A DNA stretch of 64,000 nt from CAWKAV01 sp963847735 (GCA_963847735.1 CAWKAV010000016.1:124001-188000), one strand, 5' to 3'; positions 10,438 through 19,292 are shown, numbered from the stretch's first letter. The notes: generated from the sequence alone by a model not told the origin. Program-made: numbers and translations.

Positions 10438-11826
10438 TTACTTGGAGCGAGCGAATTTCCGGTTGTCCATCGGGTCGCCCTTGTAGCCGAGGTCTTGCCA
10501 TTTCATGCGACCATTATCGCCGTGGCAGTCGAGGCAGCCAAGTGCTTCTTCCTTGGGAGAAACCATATGATTGATGCTCCAATACATCTCGGTGGCTGCA
10601 AAACCGTATTCGCCGCTGTAAGGGGTGTCGCTGGCGGCCATGCCGAGACGTGCCGCCTTGTCCCAATCATAATCAACCCAGTAGCCCCCCTCACCGAAAA
10701 CCTTGGCGGTGATGAAATACTTGTTCTTCTTGTCGTAAATCTGTTTGCCGGAATGCAGTTTGAAGGGATGAATCTTGGATTTCCCGTCCTTGATGTCGCC
10801 ATTCGGGTAAGTCAGCAAGGTGACTTTGTCCGGGTTTATCTTGTCGCCGCGATTGTAGGCATGGGCGCTACCGTTGTACCAGAGGTACTTGGGTGTCACC
10901 ATCTTGCCCCAGGTGAAGTGGCCTTTCTTCTTGTTGTAGGAATGCTTGCCGTTTTCATCAACGGGGGGATCAATGTCCTGACCGGCCGTTGACCAGTCCC
11001 AGGAAAGCTTGGTAGGCACTTCCTTGGCGTAGAATGGGATGTGGCAGGTTTGGCAGGAGATGTTTTCTGCGTGCCTGTTCAGCCTGCTTTGTGCATGGGG
11101 GGCCGCATCATGACATTTGGTACAGGAGAAATGGCTGGTCCCGCCGGGAGAAACACCCAGAGAGTTGCCGGGGATGGCGTGCTTGTCGGTGACATGACAC
11201 TCCTGACAGGTAAAGTCATTGCCGTCGGCATCCATGTGCACGTCCACCGAGCGGGTTGGATATTCCATGGAAGAATCGAGGTCGCCATGCTTGACCGCAT
11301 CACCGCCGCCACCATAGAAGTGACAGGTGCCGCAGTTGAAGCGGCTGGGTTTGCCAACGCTCTGGGCAACATATACCAGATCAACGCGCTTGGCTGGATT
11401 GCCCGCCCCGGTTGCCTCCTTGACGTAGGTGCCGGTGGTGTCGTGACAGACCAGACAATCGATGTTGCCCGGATTTGTGAAGTCGAAGTTGGAATCGGTC
11501 CAGCCGTAACCGGCGTGGCAACTGGTGCAGCGCGGTTCGTTACCAGCGATCGAGGTGCAGAAGTTGTTGATAGCGTTCTTTTTGCCGCGGACCACTTTCT
11601 TGCCATCGACAACCTGCTCCTGGGCCCAGGTCCAGTGGGTGGTTTTCATGAAATCAGTGGCGTGCTTCTCGTGGCACTTCAGGCATTGTGCTGTCACTTC
11701 CGGGCCGGTTTCCAAAGGCCCCTGCAGAAAATAGGAATGGTCGTTTTCGACAGACAGGGCCACGCCTGGAAACATTATTGCCAGAGCGAGAAAAAGGATG
11801 GCTGTTGACCAGAATGATTTTTGCAT
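10438..11826 (-). CDS. Octaheme c-type cytochrome, tetrathionate reductase (OTR) family
   Basis: This 462-residue protein has a signal peptide (about residues 1-25) and exactly eight CxxCH motifs: CLKCH, CTSCH, CLVCH, CGTCH, CQECH, CTKCH, CQTCH and CLDCH. The phrase NEPRCTSCHAGYGW and the long C-terminal region before the last heme match the OTR family. Shewanella OTR is periplasmic and reduces tetrathionate, nitrite and hydroxylamine in vitro, so the substrate here is open. It follows a porin and a small cytochrome on the same strand, separated from the porin by a strong hairpin. An aggag ribosome-binding site precedes the ATG. Confidence 0.9.
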   Translation of the reverse strand: MQKSFWSTAILFLALAIMFPGVALSVENDHSYFLQGPLETGPEVTAQCLKCHEKHATDFMKTTHWTWAQEQVVDGKKVVRGKKNAINNFCTSIAGNEPRCTSCHAGYGWTDSNFDFTNPGNIDCLVCHDTTGTYVKEATGAGNPAKRVDLVYVAQSVGKPSRFNCGTCHFYGGGGDAVKHGDLDSSMEYPTRSVDVHMDADGNDFTCQECHVTDKHAIPGNSLGVSPGGTSHFSCTKCHDAAPHAQSRLNRHAENISCQTCHIPFYAKEVPTKLSWDWSTAGQDIDPPVDENGKHSYNKKKGHFTWGKMVTPKYLWYNGSAHAYNRGDKINPDKVTLLTYPNGDIKDGKSKIHPFKLHSGKQIYDKKNKYFITAKVFGEGGYWVDYDWDKAARLGMAASDTPYSGEYGFAATEMYWSINHMVSPKEEALGCLDCHGDNGRMKWQDLGYKGDPMDNRKFARSK

Positions 11827-11922
11827 GCGTGCTTCTCCTTGAACGCTGGATTTGTGTTGAAAATACCTTCTGTAGCTATAACGGCATATATATTAATAAA
11901 CTGATTAATCGGCGCAAATAAT

Positions 11923-11949
11923 TGGGGGAGAGGCGTGCCTCTCCCCCCT
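11923..11949 (-). terminator. Strong intercistronic hairpin between the porin and octaheme cytochrome genes
   Basis: Perfect 10-bp stem gggggagagg / cctctccccc with a 4-base loop lies in the 134-base gap after the porin stop. On the minus strand it is followed by an AT-rich stretch. It may be a partial terminator or a 3' stability element that sets the porin-to-cytochrome ratio. Confidence 0.65.
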
Positions 11950-11960
11950 TGATAGTGGGA

Positions 11961-13904
11961 TTAAAATTTTACCGTTAGTGATGCATTTAAGTCATAAGCC
12001 GTGTCAACGACGGGCAGCAGCGAGAATTCCTTGCCATCCTTGACATCGTCGACCTTCTTCGGTTTACCGACCGGCGAACCGCTGCCGGTGTACTCGAAGT
12101 CGTAGTAGATGCCGCTGAGCTTGATGAACATATTCGGATTGATGTCGAAGATGTAGTAGGCTTCTCCGACGTGACCGCGGGTCGCCAGCTTGCTGCCAAT
12201 GGCGTCATCCTGGGCCTGGGTGAATGGTGTCCAGTGCTCCGAGCCGTAGTTGTATTCGAGACCAAATTTGCCCATTGGGGCTGGAATCTGAACTCCGGCA
12301 TAGAAGCCGTAACCGGTTTCATCATCGGCTTTAGTCGCGACCTGGGGTGCCATGATGACTTCCGTACCGGTTGTGTTCAGCTTGGCTTCAAAGATCGCAT
12401 CACTACCCATACCACCGAACATGCCGGCATTGTTGTTAGGTCTCGTGATGGTCATACCGCCGGAAACAAACCAGTTGATGCCATTCTCCTCTTCGCGGGA
12501 GAAGACAATGCCGCCAAGATCGATGTCACCGATCGTGGTGCTAGGTTGTACACGGGTGACGAAGTTGAAATTGGGAAACTTCTGCATGTCGTTATACAGG
12601 GTCGGGGCAAACAGCGCTCCGTACTGGGTCGGGAAAGCAATCACCCCCTTGAAACCATCGTTGAGGTCCATGGCCCTGAAAGCGGTGAATTGCAGGAAGT
12701 TGGTGCCATCATTGAGAAGGTCAACGTTGAAGCCGGCAAAGTGGGTGTCCTTGGTGACGATTTCGTTGAACATTTCACCATTGCCCCACTCGGATTCAAA
12801 CCCCTGGCCGTAGCAGAAACGAGCGACCATGCCTTCAATACCGGTCAGGTCTTCGAGATTGCGACCGATCGTGATGCCGTCAAAGTTGAGGCTCATCACG
12901 TTGCCGGTCGGGGTGCCCCCGCGCATTTCGTTTTCGCGGTATTGGAGGGGGGGACCACCAGTGGACGGCCGACGGCCGATCGAGAGGTAGAAGCCGCTGT
13001 CCGCGATATTGCTCCAGTCGAAGTAGGCGCGGTCTACCCGCACCCCGTCACCGGTGGTGTTGCCGCTGTTGGTGGCGTCCATGGTGAACCTGTTCCAGGA
13101 ATCAAAGACCTGGGAGCTGGTGGAGTCGCCCCAGTTCTTGAACATGAGCAGGCGGCCGGAGAACTTGACATTGTCCCAGACCTTGGCATTCATGTTCAGG
13201 CGCAGACGGGACGTGTAAAGAATATCATTGTTGATGTCGTAGGTTTTGGGGATGGCCAGAGCCATGGGTACAACGCCGGCTCCGACCATGCCGTGTTCGG
13301 CCCAGTTTTGAAAGTTCTGAAATAGTGCTTGGTACCCCATTGGGTCTGAGTTGTACATATTAGCGAACATGCTGTCGAGCGGGGAAGGGTTCACCGACGC
13401 CATCTCAAGAGGGTTAAGGGCCCCACCACCCCAGTCAGCAATCCCGTCCGGGCCTGGGATGCCATTCAAGTCCTGGAAATCGGGGATTTGAGGGTTAAAT
13501 GCAACAAACCCACCGAGAGGACCACTTTGGAACCCTCCTGCAGCCGGGGCCAGTTTTTCGTAGAAATCCTGAAAGTTAACGTTGATTCCGGGATTGTAAG
13601 TCACATCCTGGAAATGCAGGCTGTGAGCTTTGGCGCGCAGGTCACCACTGAATTCAATACGGTCGAGTGCTGAGTGCCGCTCGGTATCATCAAGACGGTC
13701 GGAGAGCTCGGAGAGCTCATTACTGTCGGGCGACGATTGACGTTCGGAAACGGCTACACGGTCGGAGAGCTCTTTGAGTTTGCCACTCAACTCCTGGATC
13801 TGCTTCTGCAGCTCCGCAATCATGGCGGCCTCCTGGCTCGTAGCGAAGCTGGTCATTGGTAGCGCCAACAGTGCGACCATGACCAGGCAAAGAATCTTCT
13901 GCAT
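11961..13904 (-). CDS. DUF3373-type outer membrane beta-barrel protein
   Basis: The 647-residue protein has a signal peptide, a coiled coil at about 22-70 (IAELQKQIQELSGKLKELSD), then a long beta-rich region ending in aromatic-terminated strands and a final -LTVKF typical of outer membrane barrels. Segments such as RLRLNMNAKVWDNVKFSGRL and YLSIGRRPSTGGPPL match the DUF3373 family known from Geobacter-like bacteria, recalled rather than searched. The start at 13904 follows gggagg; the longer ORF overlaps the upstream cytochrome gene. It lies between two c-type cytochrome genes, which suggests passage of substrate or electrons across the outer membrane. Confidence 0.82.
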   Translation of the reverse strand: MQKILCLVMVALLALPMTSFATSQEAAMIAELQKQIQELSGKLKELSDRVAVSERQSSPDSNELSELSDRLDDTERHSALDRIEFSGDLRAKAHSLHFQDVTYNPGINVNFQDFYEKLAPAAGGFQSGPLGGFVAFNPQIPDFQDLNGIPGPDGIADWGGGALNPLEMASVNPSPLDSMFANMYNSDPMGYQALFQNFQNWAEHGMVGAGVVPMALAIPKTYDINNDILYTSRLRLNMNAKVWDNVKFSGRLLMFKNWGDSTSSQVFDSWNRFTMDATNSGNTTGDGVRVDRAYFDWSNIADSGFYLSIGRRPSTGGPPLQYRENEMRGGTPTGNVMSLNFDGITIGRNLEDLTGIEGMVARFCYGQGFESEWGNGEMFNEIVTKDTHFAGFNVDLLNDGTNFLQFTAFRAMDLNDGFKGVIAFPTQYGALFAPTLYNDMQKFPNFNFVTRVQPSTTIGDIDLGGIVFSREEENGINWFVSGGMTITRPNNNAGMFGGMGSDAIFEAKLNTTGTEVIMAPQVATKADDETGYGFYAGVQIPAPMGKFGLEYNYGSEHWTPFTQAQDDAIGSKLATRGHVGEAYYIFDINPNMFIKLSGIYYDFEYTGSGSPVGKPKKVDDVKDGKEFSLLPVVDTAYDLNASLTVKF

Positions 13905-13932
13905 TGTAATGCCTCCCAAAAAATTGAATGTG

Positions 13933-14253
13933 TTAACCGCAGGTTTGCGGTTGCGGTGAATCGGCGGCGTGGTCAAAGAGGAATTGCTGGATGTCTTTCA
14001 GGTCCTGTTCAGAAAGATCTTTCCATGCATCCTCGTTATGTTTTTTCTTTTCAAAGATGCGGTCCCATTGGGCCTGAGTTTTGGTCATTGGCGTGACCTC
14101 ACCGCCTGCTCCGCCGCTGGTATGGCAGCTTTTGCAGGTTTTCTTGAAGAGATGTTTGCCTTTGCGCGGGTTGCCCCCTTCGGCGGCCATGACTGATGTG
14201 GCAATAAACGCCAAAAGAGTCAGGAAGAGGAAGGGCATGAGTAACTTTTTCAT
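13933..14253 (-). CDS. Small monoheme c-type cytochrome
   Basis: This 106-residue protein has a signal peptide (cleavage after about residue 23, VMAA) and a single CKSCH heme motif. It has the class I-like layout GKHLFKKTCKSCH at the start and an ending helix (LSEQDLKDIQQFLFDHA). The only candidate sixth ligand after the motif is Met79-like MTKT. It is the first gene of the cytochrome-porin-octaheme operon, with ggagg before the ATG, and ends 28 bases before the porin start. A role as electron shuttle to or from the octaheme enzyme is inferred from position only. Confidence 0.88.
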   Translation of the reverse strand: MKKLLMPFLFLTLLAFIATSVMAAEGGNPRKGKHLFKKTCKSCHTSGGAGGEVTPMTKTQAQWDRIFEKKKHNEDAWKDLSEQDLKDIQQFLFDHAADSPQPQTCG

Positions 14254-14640
14254 GACTGAAATACCTCCGTTGGTTGTTGCTGCCGGCTTGCTTTGTCGGT
14301 GGCCGTGTGCCGCAGAAGAAGCATCCCGACATTAATATTGATAGTTGAATATGCGAATTACATATTCTATGCCAAATTGAATAAACATATATTCAAGTTA
14401 TTGTATTTAAATAAAAAATACCAGATGGAGGGAGATAGCCACTTTTATAGCGTAGCTATGCATCAAGTTAAAAGACCGCTAATGTCCGTGAAATAACCAG
14501 AGGATTTTAATGTAAGACAAAGCGTTGAGTGTCAGGTGTCAGCAACCTTCGACACTGCGGAAGTGCTGTATGTTTAGAAGAAGACAAAAAGAGAGGATAG
14601 AGAAGCTTGGAAAGGGGTCAGACGTAAAGTTGGCAAGTGA
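14254..14640. other. AT-rich intergenic region with no gene seen
   Basis: About 390 bases separate the minus-strand cytochrome operon start from the terminator of the ferritin-like gene. The sequence is AT-rich around 14335-14420 and is the likely promoter region for the cytochrome operon. Short ORFs here lack ribosome-binding sites. Confidence 0.5.
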
Positions 14641-14672
14641 AAAGCCGAAGACCCCTTGGCCTCCGGCTTTTC
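14641..14672 (-). terminator. Terminator after the ferritin-like gene
   Basis: Stem aaaagccg-gagg / cct-cggctttt with an 8-base loop, ending in a T-run on the minus strand, 22 bases after the stop codon. Confidence 0.8.
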
Positions 14673-14693
14673 CAATCGGGGATTTATACAAAG

Positions 14694-15191
14694 TTACTCA
14701 CGAACGTAAGTGTCAATATCTGTTTCGTGCACCATGCCCATCAAGCGGGCATACTCGGATTCTATGATCTGATAGTGGTAGTCGGTCGAGGTGGCGTTCT
14801 GCTCGAAAACCTTACGAACTTCGGGGTTTTTAATTTTTGCGGCCAGGGCACGCAGATGAGCCGCCAAACTCTTTTCTTTCTCCATGGCCAACTCCATCGC
14901 CTTGCGCTCGTTGAAATCCCCGGCCTTCATCTGGTTCAATTCGGTCAGCCACTCCGAGCCCTGGTCGGCGCCGGTATTCAGAAACTCCTGCAGGTCGGCA
15001 ATGTCATCGCCAGGATAGACATTGTAAAACCACTCGGCATGCTCACGCTCTTCACGCGCCAGAAGTTCAAAGACTTTTTTGGCTTCGGCATTTCGCATAA
15101 TTTCTGCGCCGCGTCGATAAAAGTCCATGGCATTCTTTTCTGTTTGCATGGCACGACGCACCGCGTCTTTCAAGTCAATGTTGTCAAACAT
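14694..15191 (-). CDS. Ferritin-like / rubrerythrin-family protein without a rubredoxin domain
   Basis: The 165-residue protein is all-helical. It shows the diiron pattern of the rubrerythrin branch: a glutamate in MQTEKNAMDFY, then ExxH in EREHAEW, then a later glutamate and a further E/H set in the C-terminal helices (ATSTDYHYQIIESEY). No CxxC pairs are present, so the rubredoxin module is missing. Such proteins handle peroxide or iron in anaerobes. A strong gaggagg site lies before the ATG. It lies just downstream of a ferritin gene on the same strand, and the two may share a stress regulon. Confidence 0.82.
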   Translation of the reverse strand: MFDNIDLKDAVRRAMQTEKNAMDFYRRGAEIMRNAEAKKVFELLAREEREHAEWFYNVYPGDDIADLQEFLNTGADQGSEWLTELNQMKAGDFNERKAMELAMEKEKSLAAHLRALAAKIKNPEVRKVFEQNATSTDYHYQIIESEYARLMGMVHETDIDTYVRE

Positions 15192-15354
15192 GTAAATCCT
15201 CCTCTATCTGTGATTTAAGAGATTCAAAGCCGGGGAATCTTACCAGAAAAAAATATTTTGCCAAATAAAATTATCCTTTTCTGGCCGGCCCGGGGAATCA
15301 GGCCTCTTATCACCTACATTGGTATTGCGGTCCTCGACATATTGCCAGTGTCGA

Positions 15355-15867
15355 TCAGGCCCCTGCCACGGGAGGAATGAAAGTTCGCTGTGCGAGTTCC
15401 TCGTCAAGACGTAGCAGACCGTTGCCATCATCACCTATGCGCTGCAGTTTTTTCACGATCAGGCCAAAGTTGGCTTCTTCTTCAACCTGTTCAGTAACAA
15501 ACCATTGCAGGAAAATCTGGGCCGCATGGTTGTTGTCCTGACGTGCCAGGTCCATCAGTTTATTGATACTGTCGGTGACAAAGTTTTCGTGTTTCAGCGA
15601 ATATACGAAGCAGTCAAGGGGCGATTTGTAATCGTTCTGTGGTGCATCGATCGAGCGCAGGTCAGTGCGGCCGTTCGCATCACAGATAAAATGAAAGAAT
15701 TTTTCACCGTGGGTAAGTTCTTCCAGTGCTTGTACGCGCATCCAGTTTGCTATTCCGGGCAGGTCTTCCGCCTGGAAGTAACCGGCCATGGCAAGATAGA
15801 GATAAGCGGACAGGAATTCGTTTTTCATCTGCTCATTCATAGCGTCGAGCAATTTTGGGCTGAACAT
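15355..15867 (-). CDS. ftnA: Bacterial non-heme ferritin
   Basis: This 170-residue protein is full length for bacterial FtnA. It has the ferroxidase residues in MNEQMKNEFLSAYLYLAMAGYF, ALEELTHGEKFFHF and FLQWFVTEQVEEEANF. Ferritin oxidises ferrous iron and stores it in a 24-mer cage in the cytoplasm. A gaggagg site precedes the ATG. The next gene on the strand, 163 bases downstream, is a ferritin-like protein. No clear Fur box was identified in the 200 bases upstream by eye. Confidence 0.95.
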   Translation of the reverse strand: MFSPKLLDAMNEQMKNEFLSAYLYLAMAGYFQAEDLPGIANWMRVQALEELTHGEKFFHFICDANGRTDLRSIDAPQNDYKSPLDCFVYSLKHENFVTDSINKLMDLARQDNNHAAQIFLQWFVTEQVEEEANFGLIVKKLQRIGDDGNGLLRLDEELAQRTFIPPVAGA

Positions 15868-16063
15868 TTGCGTGCCTCCTCAGTTATAGGATTGTTTCGA
15901 TATCTGACTGGTGTCTCTCGTGACAAATCTCTTAAGGTTTCTAGAAGTTATACCCGAGAGGGCGCAGTCGCGCAACGCCGTACACAAAAAACGCGGAGCT
16001 TTTATAGCTCTATGATACGATAACCAAGATGCAAGAGTAAATTATCCCAGAGAAAAACCGGAA

Positions 16064-16666
16064 ATGGATGCCAGTATGATAATTCAGAGCGCCAATTTCA
16101 TAACCAGTGCCCCGGCCCTCGCCAGTTGCCCTCTCCCCGGGATGCCGGAAATTGCTTTTGCCGGACGAAGCAATGTCGGCAAGAGCAGCCTGATCAATTG
16201 TTTGCTCAACCGCAAGGGCCTGGTCCGCACATCATCAACCCCGGGGCGTACACAACTATTGAATTTCTTCGAGATCAATGAGACCCTTTATTTTGTTGAC
16301 CTCCCAGGCTACGGTTTTGCAAAGGCCCCGCGGTCTGTGCGTGAACAGTGGCAGCCGATGGTGCACGGTTATCTGCAGGGGCGCAAAAGTCTGCGGGCTG
16401 TCGTCTGGCTGCTTGACGTCCGCCGTGACCCGAGCCCAGAAGATTTGCAGTTTTTGGATTGGCTGGAGGAAAATGAGATTCCAACCATTCCTGTGATAAC
16501 CAAAGTTGATAAAGTGAGCCGTAACGAACTGGGCCGTCGTTTGAAGAAAATTTCTGCCAGCACAGGACTGGCGACGGACTTGTTGACCCCTTTTTCTGTC
16601 TTGACCCGACAGGGACACAGCGAAGTTTGGGATCTGATCTCCATGGCCCTGGAGCTGGCAGAGTGA
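16064..16666 (+). CDS. engB: Ribosome biogenesis GTPase EngB (YihA/YsxC)
   Basis: The 200-residue protein has all GTPase motifs of the EngB family: G1 GRSNVGKSSL, G2 TSSTPGRTQ, G3 DLPGYGFA and G4 TKVDK. EngB acts in assembly of the large ribosomal subunit. The first ATG is kept; a second in-frame ATG four codons later is possible because the upstream Shine-Dalgarno sequence is weak. A histidine phosphatase gene follows 38 bases downstream. Confidence 0.96.
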   Translation: MDASMIIQSANFITSAPALASCPLPGMPEIAFAGRSNVGKSSLINCLLNRKGLVRTSSTPGRTQLLNFFEINETLYFVDLPGYGFAKAPRSVREQWQPMVHGYLQGRKSLRAVVWLLDVRRDPSPEDLQFLDWLEENEIPTIPVITKVDKVSRNELGRRLKKISASTGLATDLLTPFSVLTRQGHSEVWDLISMALELAE

Positions 16667-16704
16667 CCCATGCTGCCCCTGATACAGTTATCTAGAGGAT
16701 TAAT

Positions 16705-17355
16705 ATGCAACGAACACGTGTTTACCTGGTTCGACATGGCCAGGTTGAAGGTCATGGTGAGAAACGTTACAATGGCCAGGGTAATGTGTCTCTCACTCAA
16801 CTCGGCAAAGAACAGTCTGATCGTGTCCGCGACTGCTTGGCGGACATTTCACTTGATGCTGTTTATAGCAGTGACCTGGATCGTAGCCGTTACTGTGCTG
16901 ATCTGATTGCTGAAGCGCATAATCTGAAAGCCAGTCAGGACAGGTTCTTGCGCGAACTGCATATCGGTGACTGGGAGGGCAGAACCTGGGCCGAACTGCA
17001 GCAGGCTTATCCGGAAGAGTGGCAAGCACGATTGGATAACCTGGGGAGTTTCCAGGTGCCTGGCGGCGAGAGCCTGCAGGATGCGGCTGATCGCCTTTTG
17101 CCGATATACCAGAGAATTATTAAATGTCACCCGGGTGGTAATGTCGCTCTGGTTGCTCATGGCGGGGTCAACCGGATCATTCTGCTCGATGCCATCGGAG
17201 CTCCGTTAGATCAGGCCTTTGCCATAGAGCAGGATTACGGCTGCTTGAATATCATTGATTATTTTGATGATGGCAAGGCGGTCGTGAAACTGCTTAACAG
17301 TACTGCTCATCAGGAGACAGATTTATGCTTTGGTCGTCGTTGCACCAGCCGGTGA
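16705..17355 (+). CDS. cobC: Histidine phosphatase family protein, probably alpha-ribazole phosphatase
   Basis: The 216-residue protein has the phosphoglycerate mutase-fold signature LVRHGQVEGHGEKRYNG and the second catalytic histidine in VALVAHGGVNR. The order followed by cbiET suggests the CobC role, removing phosphate from alpha-ribazole phosphate in cobalamin assembly; this is inferred from neighbourhood, as the family is functionally broad. A gagga site precedes the ATG. The last dozen residues (ETDLCFGRRCTSR) look unlike the family and may mark a junction with the region before cbiET. Confidence 0.8.
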   Translation: MQRTRVYLVRHGQVEGHGEKRYNGQGNVSLTQLGKEQSDRVRDCLADISLDAVYSSDLDRSRYCADLIAEAHNLKASQDRFLRELHIGDWEGRTWAELQQAYPEEWQARLDNLGSFQVPGGESLQDAADRLLPIYQRIIKCHPGGNVALVAHGGVNRIILLDAIGAPLDQAFAIEQDYGCLNIIDYFDDGKAVVKLLNSTAHQETDLCFGRRCTSR

Positions 17356-17434
17356 CGACGGCCTTGACGGGGCGGCAATCGAACAGCTAGAGTTGGCGCA
17401 TTTCCAAATTGGGAAAGAGGGAGGATGTCGGCAG

Positions 17435-18646
17435 ATGAAAACGATCTATGTCATCGGCGCTGGGATAGAGGGCCAGGAGGGCTTCAGCCGCAGGGTGCTG
17501 GAGCTGGTGGATCAGTCGGATATGTTGATTGGCGGTGCCCGCCAGCTAGCGCTTTTTCCCGATTTTTCCGGTAAGACGCTCACCATAGGAACCAACCTTG
17601 CCCCAGTGGTCGAGTGCCTGAAGCAGACCGAGGGTTCGGTGGTGGTTCTCGCGTCCGGAGACCCGCTCTTCTTCGGCATTGGTCGGTACCTGCTACGCAA
17701 CCTGCCGGAGGCTGATCTCGAGTTCGTGCCGAATGTCAGCTCGGTCCAGTATGCCTTTGCCAAAATCCGCGAGCCCTGGGACGATGCCGTTTTTGTTTCT
17801 GCCCATGGTCGAGGCATGAAAGGAGCCGTGGACCAGATTGTGGCTCACGACAAGATTGCGATCCTTACTGATGAAGTGAACACTCCGCGTGCAATTGCCA
17901 GGGAATTGATCGAGCGAGGGAGGGACGGCTACACCGCCTATCTCTGCGAAAATCTCGGGACAACTGAAGAAGCGATCACCCATACCGACCTCAAGGGATT
18001 GTTGGCTCTTCCGGCGGCTTCTTTGAACGTCCTGATTCTGATCAAGGAATACGAAGCTGGTGACGATGGCGCCGGGCCTTGCCTGGGGATCCCTGATGAA
18101 GACTTCGCTACAGTAAAGAAACAGATTACCAGGGAGGAGGTGCGGGCCGTAAGCTTGGCGAAACTGCGACTACGCCAGGATATGACACTTTGGGACATCG
18201 GTGCTGGTTCCGGTTCCGTCAGTATTGAGGCCGATCATCTGATGCCGAACGGGCGGGTCTTTGCGGTGGAGCGCAACGGCCAGTGCCTGGCTTTCCTTAA
18301 AGAGAACCTGCAAAGATTCAACTCCAGAAATATTACCCTGGTCGAAGAGGAAGCCCCGGCCTGCCTGGATGACCTGCCGGATCCCGATCGTGTCTTCATC
18401 GGCGGTTCAGGCGGCCATCTCTGGAAAATTCTTGCCGCGGTCGACGGACGTTTGTCGATCGGCGGGCGAGTCGTGCTTAATGCAGTCACTCTTGACACTC
18501 TCACCTCCGCAACCGAGTTTTTCGAGAATGCCAACTACGAATTGGAAGTAACCACGGTGAACATCTCGCGCACCCGGCCACTGACCGATTACAAGATGTT
18601 CGAGGCGTTCAACCCGGTTTTTGTCCTGACGGCGGTGAAGGTTTAA
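17435..18646 (+). CDS. cbiET: Precorrin-6Y C5,15-methyltransferase/decarboxylase, CbiE-CbiT fusion
   Basis: This 403-residue protein fuses two domains. Residues about 1-200 form the CbiE tetrapyrrole methylase (VIGAGIEGQEGFSRR, VVVLASGDPLFFGIGRYL). Residues about 220-403 form the CbiT methyltransferase with the SAM motif LWDIGAGSGSVSIEADHL and VFIGGSGGHLWKI. It methylates precorrin at C-5 and C-15 and decarboxylates the acetate side chain in corrin synthesis. The ATG at 17435 lies after gggagg. The same frame stays open back to 17330 without a convincing start. Cobalamin made here would serve metH at 25.9 kb. Confidence 0.93.
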   Translation: MKTIYVIGAGIEGQEGFSRRVLELVDQSDMLIGGARQLALFPDFSGKTLTIGTNLAPVVECLKQTEGSVVVLASGDPLFFGIGRYLLRNLPEADLEFVPNVSSVQYAFAKIREPWDDAVFVSAHGRGMKGAVDQIVAHDKIAILTDEVNTPRAIARELIERGRDGYTAYLCENLGTTEEAITHTDLKGLLALPAASLNVLILIKEYEAGDDGAGPCLGIPDEDFATVKKQITREEVRAVSLAKLRLRQDMTLWDIGAGSGSVSIEADHLMPNGRVFAVERNGQCLAFLKENLQRFNSRNITLVEEEAPACLDDLPDPDRVFIGGSGGHLWKILAAVDGRLSIGGRVVLNAVTLDTLTSATEFFENANYELEVTTVNISRTRPLTDYKMFEAFNPVFVLTAVKV

Positions 18647-18777
18647 TAAAAAGGGCGTGGTGGCGGAAATGTTAATGGGTATTTTGTGAACAGGGGGTTG
18701 TGTTGATTTTCGGGGCAGCGGATTGCGAATCTGCTGCCCTCTATTTTTATGGTTCCCTGCTGAAACACCATCAACCT

Positions 18778-18925
18778 TTAAGGCGAAAAACCGCGGGTCG
18801 CGTCCCGCAGACGCCTCACTCTTTTGCTGGCCCAAAAGAGTAAGCAGAAAAGGGCCTTGCGCGGCGCTTGACATGTGTTGGCGAGGTTTGCTGGTTTTTT
18901 ATGCATGTCGCGTCTTGATTACACG
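18778..18925 (+). repeat. Intergenic palindromic repeat, copy 1
   Basis: This stretch runs from aaggcgaaaaaccgcggg through a gcgtcccgc hairpin arm and an acTCTTTTGC / GCAAAAGAGT-like interrupted palindrome to gcgtcttgattac. It aligns, with gaps, to the reverse complement of 19155-19292, so two diverged copies stand in opposite orientation about 230 bases apart. No protein is encoded. Confidence 0.6.
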
Positions 18926-18951
18926 AGTAGTGCTTCGTTGAAGATAATGAC

Positions 18952-18977
18952 GGGGGCTCGATTCTTTTTCGAGCCCC
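18952..18977. terminator. Hairpin with U-rich loop in the repeat region
   Basis: Stem ggggctcga / tcgagcccc around a T-rich loop, lying between the two repeat copies. It could terminate cbiET read-through. Confidence 0.5.
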
Positions 18978-19090
18978 ATTCCTTACGTCACAACGGTGGT
19001 TGAATTTAAAGATTTGTTGTTTTTTAAAGTCTCTGGAGATAGGTAAACATCACAAATCCTTGTCTGCTTGAGCCGCAGCGTAGACAAGAA

Positions 19091-19114
19091 GGCCCCCGAA
19101 AAAAATCGGGGGCC
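19091..19114. terminator. Hairpin in the repeat region
   Basis: Perfect stem ggcccccga / tcgggggcc around an A-run loop. It has no T-tail, so its terminator role is uncertain. Confidence 0.4.
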
Positions 19115-19154
19115 CCGCCATTGGGTTCCACGCAGAACCGCCCTAATCATCAAA

Positions 19155-19292
19155 GGACGCAACACAACAAAATACAAAAGCTAGCAAACACATGCCCTCC
19201 GCAGGAGAAATAGCCATTTTTTGCCTACTTTTTTTTGGCGCCTGCAAAAAAAGTAGGGCGGCTGGCGGGACGCAACCCGCCGGTTTTGCCTT
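19155..19292 (-). repeat. Intergenic palindromic repeat, copy 2
   Basis: Read on the minus strand this copy has the same order of parts as copy 1: an aaggcaaaac-type start, gcgggttgcgtcccgcc, an interrupted palindrome with arms ctactttttttgc and aaaaaagtaggca, catgtgtttgc, then tgcgtcctttgatgatta. Similarity is spread over about 140 bases. It ends about 55 bases before the nikR stop. Confidence 0.6.

Noticed and set aside
12171..13325. 384-residue open frame antisense to the DUF3373 porin
   Set aside because: No ribosome-binding site or domain; the porin frame has a signal peptide and beta-barrel end.
18723..18941. 72-codon ORF in the repeat region
   Set aside because: It overlaps the palindromic repeat and has no start signals or family features.
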